A DNA stretch of 64,000 nt from Rhodopseudomonas rhenobacensis (GCF_014203125.1 NZ_JACHIH010000001.1:231546-295545); one strand, 5' to 3'; counted from the first letter of the stretch, positions 29,827 through 42,486 are shown. A program made the numbers and translations. Notes: generated from the letters alone by a model not told the origin.

Positions 29827-30363
29827 ATGAACGCAAGTCTCGATGCCGATTCGGCGGTGTTGAACGAAACGGCAGCGTATCGCCGCAATGTCGGCATCGC
29901 GCTGTTCAACGCGCAGGGCCGCGTGCTGATCGGTCATCGCTACCGCGACGACGGCCCGGAGATCGTGCTGCCGGGGCTCGACTGGCAGATGCCGCAGGGC
30001 GGCATCGACGCCGACGAGGAGCCGCAAGTCGCGGTCAAGCGCGAGCTCTGGGAAGAGACCGGCGTCAACCACGCCGAATTCCTCGGCCAGACCGATTGGC
30101 TGAGCTACGATTTTCCGCCCTATCTCGGGCCGCATCACCGGCTCGGGCATTTTCGCGGCCAGCGGCAGAAATGGTTCGCGCTGCGCTTCACCGGCAGCGA
30201 CGCCGAGATCGATCCGCTCGCCACCCGCAACGGCCAGCCGCCCGAATTCGACGCCTGGCGCTGGGAGCGGCTCGACCGCGTCGCCGACCTGGTGGTGCCG
30301 TTCCGCCGCGCGGTCTATCTGGAAGTGGCGCGGAGTTTTTCGCGGTTCGCCGATCGGCCATGA
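29827..30363 (+). CDS. RNA pyrophosphohydrolase RppH-like Nudix hydrolase, copy 2
   Basis: The 178-residue protein has the full Nudix box GGIDADEEPQVAVKRELWEE followed by TGV, plus YRRNVGIALFN, WQMPQGGID and FRGQRQKWFALRF. It is a clear paralog of the gene at 27724, with an N-terminal extension of about 15 residues and a canonical box end. It may share or replace the RNA decapping role, or act on a dinucleoside polyphosphate. A hemB-like remnant begins 3 bp after its stop on the other strand. Confidence 0.9.
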   Translation: MNASLDADSAVLNETAAYRRNVGIALFNAQGRVLIGHRYRDDGPEIVLPGLDWQMPQGGIDADEEPQVAVKRELWEETGVNHAEFLGQTDWLSYDFPPYLGPHHRLGHFRGQRQKWFALRFTGSDAEIDPLATRNGQPPEFDAWRWERLDRVADLVVPFRRAVYLEVARSFSRFADRP

Positions 30364-30366
30364 TCC

Positions 30367-30456
30367 TCACCAGCCTTGCTTGGCGATGTCGCGGGCAAAA
30401 TAGCTGATGATCAGATCGGCGCCGGCGCGTTTGATCGCGCCCAGCGTCTCGCGCAC
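30367..30456 (-). pseudogene. hemB-like C-terminal fragment
   Basis: The minus strand encodes VRETLGAIKRAGADL, then IISYFARDIAKQGW and a stop. This resembles the last helix and strand of delta-aminolevulinate dehydratase (HemB), which ends ...IKRAGAD-(x)-YFA.... Upstream, the reading turns to unrelated sequence with no HemB active-site lysine motifs. It is probably the stump left by a deletion or rearrangement. The rest of 30457-30604 shows nothing recognisable. Confidence 0.5.
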
Positions 30457-30604
30457 TCGGATTGGTGCTCTTGCCGAGCGAAGCGGCCTGGGGCGGCATC
30501 GTGCCACTCACGAAGGCGCCGGCGGGACGATCAAACGCCCGGAGGCGCAACGCGACCGCGAGACCGGCGGCCATCGGGTGAACGGCGCCGAGGCGCCGTT
30601 CTCG

Positions 30605-31012
30605 TCAGTGCATCGCGGTGGCGTTGAGCTGATGCTGGATGCTCTTGTAGTGGTCGAGCCGCTCGATGGCGCGGTCGAGCTCGGAGCCCTGCTTGCCGGC
30701 GAGACCAGCTTCCATCGAGGAGACGGTCTGCGCGAATTGCGCGGTGTCGAGCTCGGCGACCGAGGTGGCGACGTCGGCGAGCACGGTGAGGCCCTTGTCG
30801 GAGACTTCGGCCAAGCCGCCGAGCACCACGATCTTCTGCTGATTGCCGCCCGCGGTAATCGTGAGCAGGCCGGGGCGGATCACCGCGACCACCGGCGCAT
30901 GGCCGGCGAGCACGCCGAAATCGCCCTCGACGCCGGGCACATCGACCTGGTCGACCTGGCCGGAGAAGGCCAGCTTTTCCGGCGAAACAAGATCGAATTG
31001 GAAGGTGGACAT
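30605..31012 (-). CDS. atpC: ATP synthase epsilon subunit
   Basis: The 135-residue protein begins [20 protein letters not shown] and has [16 protein letters not shown], the conserved core of the epsilon beta sandwich, then a helical C-terminus. It belongs to the central stalk of F1 and inhibits ATP hydrolysis. It is the last gene of atpHAGDC; a palindromic repeat separates it from atpD. Confidence 0.96.
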   Translation of the reverse strand: MSTFQFDLVSPEKLAFSGQVDQVDVPGVEGDFGVLAGHAPVVAVIRPGLLTITAGGNQQKIVVLGGLAEVSDKGLTVLADVATSVAELDTAQFAQTVSSMEAGLAGKQGSELDRAIERLDHYKSIQHQLNATAMH

Positions 31013-31040
31013 CGGGGAAGCCTATCGATTGGAAACGGTG

Positions 31041-31126
31041 AGTGGCGAATAGCGAATAGCGAATGGCGAATAGAACAATGGCTCGCCGATCTTCCCTATT
31101 CGCTACTCCCTATTCGCTATTCGCTC
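31041..31126. repeat. Short-unit palindrome between atpD and atpC
   Basis: The left arm is iterated GCGAATA units (31045-31073), and the right arm is CTATTCGCTACTCCCTATTC and further units (31096-31126), its near reverse complement, around a 20-bp centre. This makes a large stem in the atpD-atpC mRNA. It may tune the subunit ratio or protect the mRNA. Confidence 0.8.
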
Positions 31127-31133
31127 GCGATCC

Positions 31134-32591
<1,458 letters not shown>

Positions 32592-32626
32592 TTAAACGAC
32601 GGTCAGCATGACCGAAATGTGTGGGG

Positions 32627-33505
32627 TCAGATCGCCTCGGCGCCGGAAATGATCTCGATCAGTTCCTTGGTGATCATGGCCTGGCGGGTGCGGTTGTAGA
32701 TCAGTGTCTGCTTGCGGATCATGTCGCCGGCGTTGCGCGTGGCGTTGTCCATCGCGCTCATCTGCGCGCCGTAGAAGGATGCATTGTTCTCGAGCAGCGC
32801 GCGGAAGATCTGCACCGCGAGGTTGCGCGGCAGCAGGCTGGCGAGGATCTCGTCCTCTTCCGGCTCGTATTCGTAAGACGGCGCCGGCGCGGCGTTGGCG
32901 GCCGGGGCCTCCACCACCAGCGGGATGATCTGCTGCGCGGTCGGGATCTGCGAGATCACCGACTTGAAGCGAGAATAGAACAGCGTGCAGACGTCGAATT
33001 CGCCGTTGTTGAAGCGCGCCACCACCTTGTTGGCGATGTCTTCGGCGTTGACGAAGCCGAGCTGGCGCACCGAGCGCAGCTCGATGTTCTCGACGATCTG
33101 GCGGTCGAAGGTGCGGCGCAGCTGCTCGTAGCCTTTGCGGCCGACGCAGAAGAACTTCACTTCCTTGCCCTGGTTCATCAGGCTGAGCGCGCGCTCGCGC
33201 GCCAAGCGCACGATCGACGAGTTGAACGCGCCGGACAGGCCGCGTTCGCCGGTGCAGACCAAGAGCAGATGCACCTGGTCCTTGCCGGTGCCGGCGAGCA
33301 GCACCGGGGCGCCGGGCGAGCCGGCCGCGGCGCTTGCGATGTTGGAAATCACCGCATCCATCCGCTCGGCATAGGGCCTGGCGGCTTCGGCGGCCAATTG
33401 CGCGCGGCGCAGCTTGGAAGCCGCCACCATCTGCATGGCCTTGGTGATCTTCTGCGTCGCCTTGGTCGAGGCGATGCGGACGCGCATGTCTTTCAGTGAC
33501 GCCAT
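32627..33505 (-). CDS. atpG: ATP synthase gamma subunit
   Basis: The 292-residue protein starts [20 protein letters not shown] at ATG 33505, the family start; 14 residues of open frame precede it. The N- and C-terminal helices ([37 protein letters not shown]) form the rotating coiled coil. An unusual Ala/Pro/Glu-rich insert lies near residues 200-220. It couples F0 rotation to catalysis. The gap to atpA is 143 bp. Confidence 0.97.
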   Translation of the reverse strand: MASLKDMRVRIASTKATQKITKAMQMVAASKLRRAQLAAEAARPYAERMDAVISNIASAAAGSPGAPVLLAGTGKDQVHLLLVCTGERGLSGAFNSSIVRLARERALSLMNQGKEVKFFCVGRKGYEQLRRTFDRQIVENIELRSVRQLGFVNAEDIANKVVARFNNGEFDVCTLFYSRFKSVISQIPTAQQIIPLVVEAPAANAAPAPSYEYEPEEDEILASLLPRNLAVQIFRALLENNASFYGAQMSAMDNATRNAGDMIRKQTLIYNRTRQAMITKELIEIISGAEAI

Positions 33506-33648
33506 TCTCAGTTCACCCCGACGATCCGACCCTTGGCCCGACCGCAAATCCCTCGTTGGTCATGCCCGACCTTGCGCCGGGCATCCGTCTCGCATTGCTT
33601 ACACGCGCGAAAATGCGGATGGCCGGGCGAACCCGGCCATCGCGGCAT

Positions 33649-35741
<2,093 letters not shown>

Positions 35742-36232
35742 GGCACGCTCTTTTTTGCTGTCAAATTCGCAAGGGAAAAACCGTCGCCACATGCGGCGCC
35801 GAGCGATTCAAGCCCTTGAAATTCAAGCGGGACTTCGATTTCAAGCCGATACGAGTGAACCGGCTGCGTAAAAATCGCGGCTTTGCTAACATAGCGCGCG
35901 CGCAGGTGCAACACGACGCCGCCGGCTTGCGACGTCTTGGCCGCGGCCTTCTCGTCGCACGCGATTTGACCGCGGCGCGGTCCGCGCACCGGCACGGGCG
36001 GGCGCAAGGCGACGCGCCCAGCAAACCCCGACCCAGTTGGTTCCTGCGCCTGGCGCATGTCTCCCTTGCGGTTTACCCGGCTTGACGGCCTCACAGGGTC
36101 GGTTTTGGCGAATCACCCGATTACTTGCCGTGCCCGCTGACGGCGTCATGAAAACTTCAAACATCAGTATTGGCGTGCATCCTAAAGTAATTCGTAAGTA
36201 AATTATCTGTGAACAAATAGATTTCGTATTAT

Positions 36233-36246
36233 TTGATCCAGATCAA
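36233..36246. promoter_or_regulatory. FNR/FixK-type box TTGATCCAGATCAA
   Basis: TTGAT-CCAG-ATCAA matches the FNR/FixK palindrome TTGAT-N4-ATCAA exactly. It lies in a locally AT-rich stretch, 140 bp upstream of the rlpA-like ATG and about 490 bp from the atpH start on the other side. In this group FixK regulates microaerobic and anaerobic genes. Nothing else was recognised in the 35742-36385 gap. Confidence 0.55.
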
Positions 36247-36385
36247 CCGCGCGTTGCGTCGCCCCGAAGGGGGGATTGACCGCCAATCTTCGGCCTCATT
36301 ACAACGCCACCCGTTCGCCAACGAAACCGGGACGGGGGTTCCACTTGCCATAAATGTGGCAATACTCAACTACTGAGGAATTAAT

Positions 36386-36874
36386 ATGGTTGCATTGAAA
36401 ACACCGGCGCTGCGGATCACGACCCGGCCCAAGACGGCCATGGCCATGATCGTCGCCTCTGTCTTTCTGGGAGGGGCGATCACCGAAGCCTCGGCTAAGT
36501 CCAGGCACCATCGACACCACCACAGCCACAGCCATCATGCCGGCCAGAATTCCTGGCGCGCCGCCAATGCGTCGTTTGTCGAGGGCTCCGGCGGCCGCAG
36601 CTTCGCCGGCATGGCGTCGTACTACGGCAACGAATCCGGCAGCCGCACCGCCTCCGGCCAGCGCATGAATGCCAGCGCAATGACCGCGGCGCACCGCTCG
36701 CTGCCGTTCGGCACCAAGCTGCGCGTCACCCATGGCGAGCGCAGCGTCGTCGTCACCATCAACGACCGCGGCCCGTTCATCCGCGGCCGGGTGCTCGATC
36801 TGTCGACGGGCGCGGCCCGCGCGATCGGACTGACAAGCCGCGGCGTCGGCCGGGTGGTCGCGGAAGTCATGTAA
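36386..36874 (+). CDS. RlpA-like septal ring protein (DPBB domain)
   Basis: The 162-residue protein has a signal peptide (MAMIVASVFLGGAITEASA), a histidine-rich stretch (HHRHHHSHSHHAG, about 41-53), and a double-psi beta barrel with GMASYYG, then RTASGQRMN, THRSLPFGT-like AHRSLPFGTKLRVT and VTINDRGPFIRGRVLDLS. It therefore belongs to the RlpA family, which cleaves denuded glycan strands at the septum. It lacks the SPOR domain and, as far as seen, a lipobox Cys. The His-rich segment could bind metal. Confidence 0.9.
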   Translation: MVALKTPALRITTRPKTAMAMIVASVFLGGAITEASAKSRHHRHHHSHSHHAGQNSWRAANASFVEGSGGRSFAGMASYYGNESGSRTASGQRMNASAMTAAHRSLPFGTKLRVTHGERSVVVTINDRGPFIRGRVLDLSTGAARAIGLTSRGVGRVVAEVM

Positions 36875-36981
36875 CTTCCCAAGGCGCGGCCCCGCTCGAC
36901 CAGAGGCGGTCGCGCCTCTCAATAGTTTGCGTAAGCGTTGCGTTACGTTGCGTACGGCGAGGACGTTTCGTCGCCGAAAAC

Positions 36982-37016
36982 AAGCCTGCCGTCGCCAATG
37001 ACGGCAGGCTTTTTCT
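36982..37016 (+). terminator. Intrinsic terminator after the RlpA-like gene
   Basis: The 12-bp perfect stem AAGCCTGCCGTC/GACGGCAGGCTT (36982-36993, 37000-37011) with a 6-nt loop is followed by TTTCTTTG. It begins about 110 bp after the stop. Confidence 0.8.
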
Positions 37017-37026
37017 TTGCAACGGT

Positions 37027-37150
37027 GTCATTCCGAGGCGCGAGCCGCCTCAGCGGCGAGCGAACCCGGAATCTTGCTGCAGGCAAGAGTCCTACCGCGC
37101 GGCAAGATTCCGGGTTCGCTCGAGCAGTCGCTCTCGCGCCCCGGAATGAC
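37027..37150. repeat. Palindromic repeat, family A (copy 2)
   Basis: It opens GTCATTCCGAGGCGCGAG and closes CTCGCGCCCCGGAATGAC, with inner GAACCCGGAATCTTGC and GCAAGATTCCGGGTTC arms. Another mosaic of palindromes follows to 37300 (GCAGCGCGCCGCACTTGC and its partners), so the 536-bp gap between rlpA-like and priA is almost all repeat. Confidence 0.85.
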
Positions 37151-37315
37151 GGGGTTTTCTTGCCCCGACGCACGTGCCCCGGACGCAGTGCAGCGCGCCG
37201 CACTTGCGGCGTGCTGCGCTGCAGATCCGGGGCCGTTACGGAACGCGGTGCTTGAAACGGTCCCGGCTCGCCGCACAGCGCAAGCGCGCTGCTCGGCGTC
37301 CGGGACACCGAGCCG

Positions 37316-37404
37316 GTAGGGTGGGCAAAGGCGCTCTTGCGCCGTGCCCACCACCATCCCGTTCGACGAATTGCGGTGGGCACGCTTCGCTTTGCCCACC
37401 CTAC
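37316..37404. repeat. Inverted repeat beside priA 3' end
   Basis: A perfect 15-bp pair, GTAGGGTGGGCAAAG (37316-37330) and CTTTGCCCACCCTAC (37390-37404), encloses smaller palindromes such as GGCGCTCTTGCGCC. It ends 6 bp from the priA stop and could terminate priA transcription. Confidence 0.7.
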
Positions 37405-37410
37405 AAAGAG

Positions 37411-39615
37411 CTACAAAAAACTCTGCGGATCGACGTCGACCTCGAGGTTGAGATTGCCGGTGGTCTTCGGCCCCGACGCCAGCCACTGCCGCAAATACGT
37501 CGACAGATCGACGCCCCGCGCCGACTTCACCAGGATGCGGAATCGATAGCGCCCCTTGATCACCGCCAGCGGCGCCTCCGCCGGTCCCAGCACCTTGATC
37601 CGCTCGTCGGGCGGCGACATCGCCACCAATTTGCGCGCAAAGCCTTCGGCGGTCGGGCGGTCTCCGGCCGAGACGATCAGGCTGGCGAGCCGGCCGAACG
37701 GCGGATAGCCGGTGCGCTCACGGGCGTCGATTTCGCTTTCATAAAACGCCTCGCGGTCGCAGGCGACCAGCGCCTTCATCACCGGGTGCTCCGGCTGATG
37801 GGTCTGCAGATAGCCTATGCCATAGCCCTGGTCGCGGCCGGCGCGGCCGATGACCTGGTTGAGCAATTGATAGGTGCGCTCGGCGGCGCGCGGATCGCCG
37901 TTGCCGAGCCCGAGATCGGCGTCGACCACGCCGACCAGATTGAGCCGCGGAAAATTGTGCCCCTTCGCCACCAGCTGGGTGCCGATAATAATGTCGACGC
38001 GCCCCTCGGCGATCTCGGTCAATTCCGAGCGCATCGATTCGATCGAGGTGACGAGGTCGCTCGACAGCACCATCGTCCGGGCGTCGGGAAACAGCGCCTG
38101 CGCCTCTTCCTGCAGCCGCTCCACGCCGGGGCCGACCGCGACCAGCGATTCCTCGGCGTTGCAATGCGGGCAGAGTCTTGGCCGCGGCATCGAGAAGCCG
38201 CAATGGTGGCACACCAGCCGCTGCCGGAAGCGGTGGTCGACCAGCCAAGCGTCGCAGATCGTGCAGGCGAAGCGATGGCCGCAGGCCCGGCACAGCGTCA
38301 GCGGCGCATAGCCGCGGCGGTTGAGAAACAGCAGCGCCTGTTCGCGGCGCTCGATCGCGATGCCGATCTGCTCGGCCAGCCGCGGCGCTATGTAACGGCC
38401 GCGCATTGGCCCTTCGCGGCGCAGATCGATGGCCTCGATCTGCGGCATGTGCTGGCCGCCGAACCGCGACGGCAGCGCGACGCGCTGGTAGCGGCCTTTG
38501 CGGGCGTTGACCTCGCTCTCCACCGACGGCGTCGCCGAGGCGAGAATGATCGGGATTTTCGCGATACTCGCCCGCACCACCGCCATGTCGCGGGCGTGGT
38601 AATGCGCGCCCTCGTCCTGCTTATAGGCCTGGTCGTGCTCCTCATCGACGATGATCAGCCCGAGCTTGGCGTAAGGCAGAAACAGCGCCGAGCGGGCGCC
38701 GACCACGACTTGCGCTTCGCCCGCGGCGATCGCCGCCCAGTTGCGGGCACGCGTGCGCGGCGTCAGTTCGGAATGCCATTCCAAAGGCCGCACCCCGAAG
38801 CGTTGCGCGAAACGGTCGAGAAACTGCCCGGTCAGCGCGATTTCCGGCATCAGGATGAGGGTCTGTTCGCCGCGGCGGACGATCTCGGCGACCGCCTCGA
38901 AATACACCTCGGTCTTGCCGGAGCCGGTGACGCCGTCGAGCAGCGCGACCTTGAACGCGCCGCCGGCGGCGAGCGCCCGCAGGCTGTCGGCCGCCGTGGT
39001 TTGCTCCGGCGAAAAATCCGGCTGCGCGAAATCGGGATCAGGCTCCGGCGCAGCCAGCGCGCGGGCCATCGGCTCGACCGCCAAGGTGCCCTCGTCGACC
39101 AGCCCGTCGACCACGCCGGCCGAGCAGCCGGCCTCTTTGATGGCGTCGGATTTGCCGTGCAGCAGCCCGTCGGAGAGAATCTCGATCAGCCGCGCCCGCG
39201 CCGGCGTCATCCGTTGCGGCTTTGGCCCGACCAGCCGCACGCCGAGACGGACTCGTTCCGGGCCGAGATGCTCGCCCATCCGCAGCGTCATCCGCAGCAC
39301 CTGGCCGCGCGGCGACAGCGTGTAATTGGCGACCCAGTCGACCAGCCGGCGCAATTCCTCGCGAAACCGCGGCACCTCGAGCTTGGAGTCGACGTCCTTC
39401 AGCCGGTTATGCAGCCGGGGATCGGGGTTGGGGTTGTCGGCCCAGACCACGCCGATCACCTCGCGGGCACCGAGCGGCACGCAGACCACGTCGCCGGGCG
39501 CGAGCTCCACCCCGCGCGGCACCCGGTAGGAATAAGCCTGATCGAGCGCAACCGGCAGCAGCACGTCGACCACGCGGGTCGCCGAGGAACTGGAGGAGCG
39601 CGTGGAATGGTCCAT
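37411..39615 (-). CDS. priA: Primosomal replication restart helicase PriA
   Basis: The product has 734 residues from ATG 39615; a TTG at 39636 would add 7. It shows the N-terminal DNA-binding domain (LPVALDQAYSYRVP), Walker A GVTGSGKTEV (about 225-234), the DEEHD box (about 320), a zinc domain with CRACGH, CTICDAW, CHHCG and CPHC pairs (about 441-485), and helicase motifs GTQLVAKGHNFP and QVIGRAGRD. It reloads the replisome at stalled forks. It is divergent from xerC, with 150 bp between the starts. Confidence 0.97.
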   Translation of the reverse strand: MDHSTRSSSSSATRVVDVLLPVALDQAYSYRVPRGVELAPGDVVCVPLGAREVIGVVWADNPNPDPRLHNRLKDVDSKLEVPRFREELRRLVDWVANYTLSPRGQVLRMTLRMGEHLGPERVRLGVRLVGPKPQRMTPARARLIEILSDGLLHGKSDAIKEAGCSAGVVDGLVDEGTLAVEPMARALAAPEPDPDFAQPDFSPEQTTAADSLRALAAGGAFKVALLDGVTGSGKTEVYFEAVAEIVRRGEQTLILMPEIALTGQFLDRFAQRFGVRPLEWHSELTPRTRARNWAAIAAGEAQVVVGARSALFLPYAKLGLIIVDEEHDQAYKQDEGAHYHARDMAVVRASIAKIPIILASATPSVESEVNARKGRYQRVALPSRFGGQHMPQIEAIDLRREGPMRGRYIAPRLAEQIGIAIERREQALLFLNRRGYAPLTLCRACGHRFACTICDAWLVDHRFRQRLVCHHCGFSMPRPRLCPHCNAEESLVAVGPGVERLQEEAQALFPDARTMVLSSDLVTSIESMRSELTEIAEGRVDIIIGTQLVAKGHNFPRLNLVGVVDADLGLGNGDPRAAERTYQLLNQVIGRAGRDQGYGIGYLQTHQPEHPVMKALVACDREAFYESEIDARERTGYPPFGRLASLIVSAGDRPTAEGFARKLVAMSPPDERIKVLGPAEAPLAVIKGRYRFRILVKSARGVDLSTYLRQWLASGPKTTGNLNLEVDVDPQSFL

Positions 39616-39765
39616 CGGAGACTCTAGCGGGAGCAATGTCGCTCCAACTTAAGGACTTGCCGGCGGTGTCACCAGCGGCAACCGGGGCCCGTGCTTCACC
39701 TCCGGGTAACCCTGCGGATGTGATAATCTCACGCAACGGCGCATCGCGCCTTGTCGAGCACCCTC

Positions 39766-40740
39766 ATGGCCAAAACTCCCATCTCCGCCCCCGCGCCGCT
39801 GGAATTGCCCGGCGCCGCTGCCGATCTGGTGGCGGAGGCGACGCGCTGGCTCGCCTACCTGCGCAGCGAGCGGCGGTTGTCGCCGAAGACGCTGGAGGCC
39901 TACACCCGCGACCTGCGGCAGTGCCTGGCGTTCCTCAACGAGCATTGGGATGCGCAAGTGTCGATCAAGCGCTTCGCAGCGCTCGAAGCCGGCGACATCC
40001 GCGCCTTCATGGCGTGCCGTCGCGCCGACGAGATCGGCGGCCGCTCTTTGATGCGGGCGTTGGCGGGGCTGCGCTCGTTCGGCCGGTTTCTGGAGCGCGA
40101 GGGCAAGGGCAAGGTCGGCGCGCTATCCGCGATCCGCGCGCCGAAGGTCGGCAAGAGCCTGCCGAAGCCGATCCAGATCGCCGGCGCCAAGCGGCTTGCG
40201 GATGCCAGCGAACGCGCCGGGGAAAACCGCGAGCCGTGGATCTGGGCGCGCGACGCCGCGGTGATGGCACTTCTTTATGGCTCGGGCCTGCGTATCTCCG
40301 AAGCGCTCGGGCTCAAGCGCCGCGATGTGCCGTTGCCGGGCAAGGGCGACACCTTGATCGTCACCGGCAAAGGCAACAAGACCCGGATGGTGCCGGTGCT
40401 GCAAAACGTTCTTAGTCTCATTCAGGATTACGTCGCGGTCTGCCCGCATCCCTTGCCGCCACAAGGCCCGATCTTCGTCGGCGCCCGCGGCGGCCCGCTC
40501 AGCCCGCGAATCATCCAACTCACCATGGAGCGGCTGCGCGGCGCGCTGGGCTTGCCCGACAGCGCCACGCCGCACGCGCTGCGGCATTCCTTTGCGACGC
40601 ATCTCTTGAGCCGCGGCGGCGAATTGCGCGCGATCCAGGAATTGCTCGGCCACGCCTCGCTCTCCACCACGCAGATCTATACCGGGATCGATTCCGAGCG
40701 CCTGTTCGAGGTCTACAAGACCGCGCATCCGAGGGCGTAG
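39766..40740 (+). CDS. xerC: Tyrosine recombinase XerC
   Basis: The product is 324 residues from ATG 39766. The SAM-like N-terminal domain contains WLAYLRSERRLSPKTLEAY. The catalytic domain has Arg in YGSGLRISEALGL, Lys in GKGNKTRMVPV, HALRHSFATHL, the second His in LLGHASLSTTQ and the nucleophile in QIYTGID. With XerD it resolves chromosome dimers at dif. The neighbourhood with priA supports XerC over XerD. Confidence 0.93.
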   Translation: MAKTPISAPAPLELPGAAADLVAEATRWLAYLRSERRLSPKTLEAYTRDLRQCLAFLNEHWDAQVSIKRFAALEAGDIRAFMACRRADEIGGRSLMRALAGLRSFGRFLEREGKGKVGALSAIRAPKVGKSLPKPIQIAGAKRLADASERAGENREPWIWARDAAVMALLYGSGLRISEALGLKRRDVPLPGKGDTLIVTGKGNKTRMVPVLQNVLSLIQDYVAVCPHPLPPQGPIFVGARGGPLSPRIIQLTMERLRGALGLPDSATPHALRHSFATHLLSRGGELRAIQELLGHASLSTTQIYTGIDSERLFEVYKTAHPRA

Positions 40741-40774
40741 GCCCGCGCGGCCAATTCGCGGCAACCAATAAGCC

Positions 40775-40899
40775 GTCATTCCGGGGCGCGAACAGCGTCA
40801 GCTGTGAGCGAACCCGGAATCTTGCCACTTGCATGCGCTGCTTCGCCCGCTGCGAGATTCCGGGTTCGCTCGGCCTACGGCCTCGCGCCCCGGAATGAC
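40775..40899. repeat. Palindromic repeat, family A (copy 3)
   Basis: It opens GTCATTCCGGGGCGCGAA and closes CTCGCGCCCCGGAATGAC, with inner arms GAACCCGGAATCTTGC and GCGAGATTCCGGGTTC. It lies 34 bp after the xerC stop. The rest of the gap to 41015 is unmarked. Confidence 0.85.
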
Positions 40900-41015
40900 G
40901 AATGGACTATCCAAAAGATTACTCGCCGACACATCCTCGTCACAGCGATCTGCGCCCTTGCGCGCTTTGGGCTGATCGGTCAATCGTCGACGCCCGTTAG
41001 CATGGAGACGAATCA

Positions 41016-41606
41016 ATGGGCGCGCACGAGAGCATGGAGCACGCCGAGCATGCCGAGCATGCGTCGGGCTCGAACAAGAAAATCGCCTTGCTGATCTCGG
41101 TGATCGCGCTGTTTCTGGCGCTGTCGGAAACGCTCGGCAAGGGCGCGCAGACCGAATCGATTTCGAAAAACGTCGAGGCCTCCAACCTGTGGGCGTTCTT
41201 CCAGGCCAAGAGCATCCGCCGCACCGTGGTGCAGGCGGTCTCTGAAAACGCCAAGCTCGGGCTCGGCCCGATCGCCGACGAGACCGCCAAGGCGGCGCTG
41301 CAGAAGCAGATCGACGAATGGCAGAAGACCGCGCAGCGCTACCGCTCCGAGCCGGAGACCGGCGAGGGAAGCGAACAGCTCGCCGAACGCGCCAAACACG
41401 CCGAGCACGACCGCGACCTGGCGATGGCGCGCTATCACCACTACGAAGTCGCTTCGGCTGCGTTCCAGATCGGCATCGTGCTGGCGTCGGCGACCATCAT
41501 CACCGGGATGATCATCCTGGCCTGGCTGTCCGGCGCGCTGGCGCTGACCGGCCTCGCCTTCACGGCGATCGGCCTGTTCGCCCCGCACGCCGTGCATTTG
41601 ATGTAG
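41016..41606 (+). CDS. DUF4337-type membrane protein
   Basis: The 196-residue protein begins with His/Glu-rich MEHAEHAEHASG, then one membrane segment (KIALLISVIALFLALSETLG, about 22-41), a charged helical stretch (about 60-140), and a paired C-terminal membrane segment (FQIGIVLASATIITGMIILA and LTGLAFTAIGLFAPHAVHL). That architecture matches the DUF4337 family of unknown function. The gene stands alone between two family-A repeats. The N-terminal His repeats could bind metal, which is speculation. Confidence 0.75.
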   Translation: MGAHESMEHAEHAEHASGSNKKIALLISVIALFLALSETLGKGAQTESISKNVEASNLWAFFQAKSIRRTVVQAVSENAKLGLGPIADETAKAALQKQIDEWQKTAQRYRSEPETGEGSEQLAERAKHAEHDRDLAMARYHHYEVASAAFQIGIVLASATIITGMIILAWLSGALALTGLAFTAIGLFAPHAVHLM

Positions 41607-41631
41607 CGCGGTCGCTGACAACAGAGATGGC

Positions 41632-41756
41632 GTCATTCCGGAGCGCGAGAGCGAAGCTCGAGCGAGCCCGGAATCTCGCAGCGCGCACTGACTCATCACC
41701 CCGCCGCGAGATTCCGGGCTCGCTCGCAGCTCACGCTGCTCGCGCCCCGGAATGAC
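41632..41756. repeat. Palindromic repeat, family A (copy 4)
   Basis: It opens GTCATTCCGGAGCGCGAG and closes CTCGCGCCCCGGAATGAC, with inner arms GAGCCCGGAATCTCGC and GCGAGATTCCGGGCTC. A broken end (CAGCCCCGGAATGACAG) occurs again at 41802-41818. It lies between convergent genes. Confidence 0.85.
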
Positions 41757-41823
41757 AGGTGGTGAGTCTTGAAACGCGCCAATCCAACTCGAAGAGTCTC
41801 TCCAGCCCCGGAATGACAGTCTT

Positions 41824-42366
41824 CTATCGCGTCGCGCGCACCCGACGCCGCAACCGCCCGATCATCCGCAGCGTTCGCGCGCCGAAGCCGCGGCCCTCGC
41901 CGCCGAGTGCGGCGGCAATCTTCGCCTTGATCGCCGCGATGGTCGGGGCGACCAGCGCGCGGGCCTTGTCGCGCAGCTCGATCAGCCAGCGATACGCCGC
42001 GGCGAACCAGCGCATCTGCAACAGCTTCGGTTTGGTGACGTCGAAGATGAAGGCGACCACGCCGAGCCCGACCACCTGCAGGAATGCGAACATCGCAACG
42101 CCGGCGACGATCTGGCCCTGCGCGATCAGCGCCAGCGCCAACAGCTTCAGCGGATAGAGCGGCGCCACCGGCACCAGGAACACCGGCAGCGTCATCGCCG
42201 GCGACAGCGTGCTGATGCGCTGCGCCAACCACGCCTTGAACTGGCGCAGTGGAATCAGCGCGACGATCCGCGCCACGATCGGCTCGAGGTGATCCCAGCA
42301 CCACGCCTCGATCAGGAACGCGACCGCGAGCAGAAACCACAGCGACTGAGAAATCCGGCGCATCAT
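41824..42366 (-). CDS. Hypothetical membrane protein
   Basis: The 180-residue protein has hydrophobic segments near 8-22 (LWFLLAVAFLIEAW), 57-80 (MTLPVFLVPVAPLYPLKLLA) and 80-115 (IAQGQIVAGVAMFAFLQVVG), then a basic C-terminal half ending RMIGRLRRRVRATR. No family is recognised. Its ATG is 33 bp from the displaced lpd stop at 42400, so before the cassette arrived it was probably the gene directly behind lpd. Its transcript may now pass through the cassette. Confidence 0.7.
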   Translation of the reverse strand: MMRRISQSLWFLLAVAFLIEAWCWDHLEPIVARIVALIPLRQFKAWLAQRISTLSPAMTLPVFLVPVAPLYPLKLLALALIAQGQIVAGVAMFAFLQVVGLGVVAFIFDVTKPKLLQMRWFAAAYRWLIELRDKARALVAPTIAAIKAKIAAALGGEGRGFGARTLRMIGRLRRRVRATR

Positions 42367-42395
42367 GGCTGGTCCAATCCGGACCGCGCCGGAAC

Positions 42396-42486
42396 TCGTT
42401 CACATATGGATGGCGCGTTTGCCGACCGCAAGCGCGGCTTCCTTGACCGCCTCCGAGCGCGTCGGATGGGCGTGGCAGGTGCGCGC
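42396..42486 (-). repeat. lpd 3'-end direct repeat, distal copy
   Basis: These 91 bp are identical to 43605-43695 and contain the last 28 codons and stop of lpd, including the active-site HAHPTRSE segment. This copy is detached from the rest of lpd and adjoins the original downstream sequence. The offset between the copies is exactly 1209 bp. Confidence 0.95.

Noticed and set aside
37174-39627. 817-codon plus-strand open frame
   Set aside because: It is a shadow of priA, with His/Arg-rich low-complexity translation and no family motifs.
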